From: Phoronis australis
Lineage: Eukaryota; Phoronida; Phoronidae
NCBI GenBank assembly: GCA_002633005.1
Contig: NMRA01000246.1
Coordinates: 301,856-365,855, forward strand
DNA length: 64,000 bases
Reading direction: 5' to 3'
Translations under genes and position numbers: made by a program
Part shown: piece by piece, positions 41,872 to 64,000 of the stretch
Layout: each line of letters begins with the position of its first letter
Numbering within the stretch: the stretch's first letter is position 1
The notes under the pieces: model-generated
What the model was told of the DNA's origin: nothing
Databases searched by the model: none
Seen by the model: the letters and a program-made list of their open reading frames with translations, nothing else

Positions 41872-44774
41872 TTTCAAAACCTGTAACTCAAAGGCTTCGT
41901 GTATGATTTGTGCACAATCTAATACATGTACACCCTCTTGCTCTATTCCCCAAAACTTACTGAGATAAACGTATCCTCACATGTAGCTTAACATATGGCT
42001 AGATTATTGTACGCCGGGGGGGAGGGGGCACTTTTCAGTTTCGTCAATAGATAATAATAAGAAATAATTTAATGTGGCCACTGGCAAGCTGATACGAGCA
42101 ATGAGCTATATTGATCTCATTGAATACGACGATATCAAAAGTAGAATAAAAAACATTTCGACTCCAACTCACTTGCGGTATTTATTGCATCGTTCATGTA
42201 AGTTGACCAAATCAAAGTGCACATATGTATGTATGGTCATTATTTATCACAATGCCATAGATGTTAATGCATCACTAGTTAGATTTGATTTTTAAGCAAT
42301 GAAATAGAATTTTTATTGTGACAACTACTTTAAACTTTGTTTCCATAACTGGTGTGGATAACGATCGACCAGTGTACCTTGGTTAGAATAATAAATATTT
42401 CTACCAATTGAAGTGCTTAAGCTAGTTAAATAGGGAATAATCTGTCTCTTCTGAAGTGTGTAAGGTCGCATGTTTCAGGGCCAGCGCAGACGAAGAGCTA
42501 CGCACCTTACATGTAAAATAGCTCAGCTCATAGCTCATGTCTGCGGCAAAATATTTTAAGAGGATTTGGATTCACGAAAAGGTTAGAGTTCATTTACCTG
42601 GCGTGCGTTCGTTAGCGCAAAAGACCTACGGCTAGGACCTAGCTAAAATCTAGCCAAAGTCATGTGTTTTCGTTTAAAATACACTGGAATATCCCATGTA
42701 ATCTCGCGAAGTCTTGCGCCTTAGCGAGGTCCAAGCGTTACTGAACGGGAGGCTGCGGGTTAGCGGAGACCGGCACAGCATGTGGGAGAGGTGAGCGCGT
42801 AACGAATTACATTCTTTAGCCAAGAATTTTTTTTTGTACCACCTGAGAGCACCAACTTTATCTCTTTGGATCATTCTAACCCTTTGTACAACATTAACCG
42901 ATTTACACTGTAAGCCCGCTGTTCTAAAGGCACGCAACCCATCATGTTTGTGCATATTGTGCGTGTTAGTTCCGTTAATCCCACTACTTTCCAAGACACT
43001 GGATTATGTAGGCTACAGGTGCATGTCCTTGATATCAGTACCGCAACTATAGGCTTGGTATAGTTTACACATGTGACTCGGGTTAGCAGTTCGACTGAGC
43101 GCCTGGCAAAGGTTCTGTTCTCACACTAGTGTGAACGACTCGATTTGCATAAAAACAAAAATCTAATTCATAATGAAACTAGAAAAGCATAAGAAAGGAT
43201 AATCAATTATTTCACAAGCCCGCACATACGCAAGAGATTTAGGGACATTAGGGGAGTCTCAATTTTTACTGTTTCATGCAACCGGACACAGGGCCCCTGT
43301 TAAGTATGACCAAAGAGCGTAAGTGGTTACGAAATGGAACCCATCGAGGTTTGAAGGCTGTTGTATCAAAAGACGTCACACGAACGTCCATGGTTGACCT
43401 TCGTCTGTATTCTTTGCAAACGTGTTGTGAGGCAAGGGGGTTGCGTTTTGAAATCACTCAGTTACCGTGGTACATCAAGGCTCTCTGAACTCAGTGTGTT
43501 GTCAAGAGGCCGCTGTACTATGCAATAGTGGCAGTTTATTTCCTTTATTGAAGTTCAGTGCAATGCCATGTGATGTTGATGTGGAACTATGTGATATGCT
43601 TTTAATGAACATTGACTTTGAATTCCCAATTGTATTTCGGCTTTACCTGATTAGCACTTTAAATTCAAGATGGTAAGATATTTTTTCTTATTGTTGCCTA
43701 GTGAATTTGTTAGGACACAAATAAAATAAACTCCTGAAGTAAGGAATTGCGCAATGATAAATTCGGTCAACTTCAAAATGTGACGGGAAATGCATTGACA
43801 ACATGGTGATTCTAGAGTCTGATTTGAAAATGTCCCTTTTTTGCATGAGGGGCTCGATTTTCCGGTAAATTCGGGTAATGAGGTTCTACATCAGCTTCCA
43901 CGATGTTTCCCTGCGCATGCACGTAACTGAAAACAACCCCCCAAACCAACGACCACAGTTGAAGTGACGGATAGGAAGAGTTGCTTCGTAACTTGACAAA
44001 AACGTTTTTGTAAGTCTCTAAACCACAGACTATAGTACATGGACCGCCAACTCCGTATGTTTTCATTGGACGAAATCTGTGATCTTACGCATAAGCCATG
44101 ACGTCATTAATCACTAACGACAGCTGGCAAAATTAGCAAGTTTTACTTCCGGTAACTATGTCGTCTGCTAATCATGGTAGGGTATTGGGTGGTCGGGTGT
44201 TCGGCCACACAGGCCAAATGTTGAGCACTGAAGTTTGAATTTTTCAATTACGTGACCAGTAGCATTGCCAAAAGTACTCACGATACCAACAGTTCTACTA
44301 TTGGAAGACTTTGATTAGCGTCTCGGTGTCGAAACTATTTTTTGTTGTACTGGACAGTGAAGTAGATGCGAGAATTTGACGTCACAATAAATTAACCGAA
44401 AACTTTAATTGGTAATATTTAGGAGGGTGGTGCCTCCTCTCGGATATTTCGCAAGTAAATGTCGGAGTTGCGAAACTGTTGTCTATAATCTATGGAAAAC
44501 CCAAGTATTATATATCCGTAAAGCACTAGGGAGTACTGACATAAGGTTCACTCATGAGTTTCTACCAGGGTAAATTATTGATGAAGTAAAGCCAACATAG
44601 CTTGAGATCGGAGAAAAACATCTGCGGTCATAAATGAATGGAAAGTACTGTACTATATTTAGCGTCATCGTGTATTTACATGTAGCTTGCAGGTGATTTA
44701 TTACTACTGTACGTTTGCATAAACTATCTGTTTGTCTTCCAGAAAAGCCGGGTGCAGTGTGACAGAGAGTTAAA
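41872..44774. other. Intergenic between C1q gene and gene 3
   Basis: Upstream flank of the C1q gene, then 3' flank of gene 3. The open frames at 42674-42994 (minus) and 43276-43676 (plus) have no recognisable domain. Confidence 0.45.
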
Positions 44775-44780
44775 TTTATT
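44775..44780 (-). terminator. Gene 3 polyadenylation signal AATAAA
   Basis: Minus-strand aataaa (in taattaataaattt) 71 bp past the stop codon of gene 3, a normal distance for a short 3' UTR. Confidence 0.6.
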
Positions 44781-44850
44781 AATTAGAGTGAAAACAACAC
44801 ATGACAACATTTTCGATCCATGTTTTTCCAGAAAGTCACGTGAATATTCC

Positions 44851-63362
<18,512 letters not shown>

Positions 63363-64000
63363 CGTCACTAGAGCAGGCCAACTAAATAGAGATAAGTCTC
63401 AGTCATGATAATATAGCCCTGCAGATGGGAGCCGACACGTGCAGTCACACCTTGAAGTTTGATTACACAGTCGGAAGGGACAGAGTTAAGCTTAAGATAA
63501 CTTCGAATGTACATGTAAAGCACTTCCGTAACGTAAATATGCCACTGAAAGTGGGAACATGGGTTGATAAACTCCTAAATGTAACTTTATTTTTAAACTT
63601 TGCTGTGTTCTATTGATAATCATTTTTATTCATGTAATAAAATATGGTCCCGAACGGAATCATGTGCTCTTAAATTAAACTACTTAGCCCTACTTCAATC
63701 TAATGGCTATTAGGAATCAAATTCGAAGTTATTGTAATGTAGCATTTGATAGGCTCCATAATGTAACCTGGATGTTGTGTAATAAACAAACCAAATAACA
63801 TTTTTGTGTGAAGATTAAGACGTGAAAAGAAGAAAAAATATCCACCCGGTATTACTGTAACAGATTCTCAATCCCAGCTCAGTATAGTACAGAAGATTCA
63901 AAAGAACATTCACCATTGATGATTTGCCTATGTTAGCATTCTTAGTATTTCTGAAGCCAATCTTGCCCATGTGTGCACCCATCTTGTACTTCATATCACA
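63363..64000. other. Upstream flank of gene 3
   Basis: Presumed promoter side of gene 3. The open frame 63425-63616 has no known domain and no exon signals. Confidence 0.45.
63408..63415 (-). promoter_or_regulatory. Possible TATA box of gene 3
   Basis: Minus-strand tatattat lies about 46-53 bp before the ATG, which would place initiation some 20 bases before the start codon. Sequence match only. Confidence 0.3.

Overview
This is a eukaryotic, invertebrate-type genomic window. The genes are split into many short exons with GT..AG introns, the proteins are modular extracellular proteins (CUB, LDL-receptor class A, SUEL lectin, C1q, trypsin-like S1), the base composition is A+T-rich, and several families of decayed transposable elements lie between and inside the genes. 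The palindrome tacatgta recurs at least 30 times. The gene content and repeats suggest a marine invertebrate (hemichordate, cephalochordate, lophotrochozoan or cnidarian), but the sequence alone does not settle the phylum. The window is draft assembly: it has a 306-base N run inside a GA microsatellite, and a single N sits between two near-identical copies of a 438-bp block.

Layout. 1-8186: intergenic, with repeats (a hAT-like MITE at the left edge, a non-LTR retrotransposon fragment, a decayed repeat block next to the GA gap). 8187-17180 (+): gene 1, a predicted secreted LDLa-CUB-LDLa-CUB-LDLa-trypsin protease (698 aa if the first exon is right). 17281-18416: an element with about 53-bp terminal inverted repeats. 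18417-21902: intergenic. 21903-37161 (+): gene 2, signal peptide, SUEL-type lectin domain, seven LDLa modules on Thr-rich stalks, trypsin domain (957 aa). A 60-bp minisatellite and a tRNA-derived SINE lie in its introns. 37295-39890: intergenic. 40130-41871 (-): a small secreted C1q-domain protein (187 aa). 41872-44774: intergenic. 44851-63362 (-): gene 3, signal peptide, CUB-LDLa-CUB-CUB-CUB-LDLa-trypsin (935 aa). 63363-64000: upstream flank of gene 3.

I built the exon models by joining splice sites whose phases agree. All four models stay open from start to stop, and nearly all domain-bounding introns are phase 1. The three protease domains share intron positions and all keep the His/Asp/Ser triad plus Asp189, so they should be active trypsin-like enzymes that cut after Lys or Arg. 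Genes 1 and 2 have the most similar catalytic domains. Genes 1 and 3 share a CUB-LDLa-CUB block with the same introns, which points to local duplication and exon shuffling.

A protease fused to a sugar-binding domain, two CUB/LDLa proteases and a C1q-domain protein side by side resemble the parts list of a recognition-plus-proteolysis (complement-like) system. That joint role is inference. The domain assignments and exon structures are read directly from the sequence.
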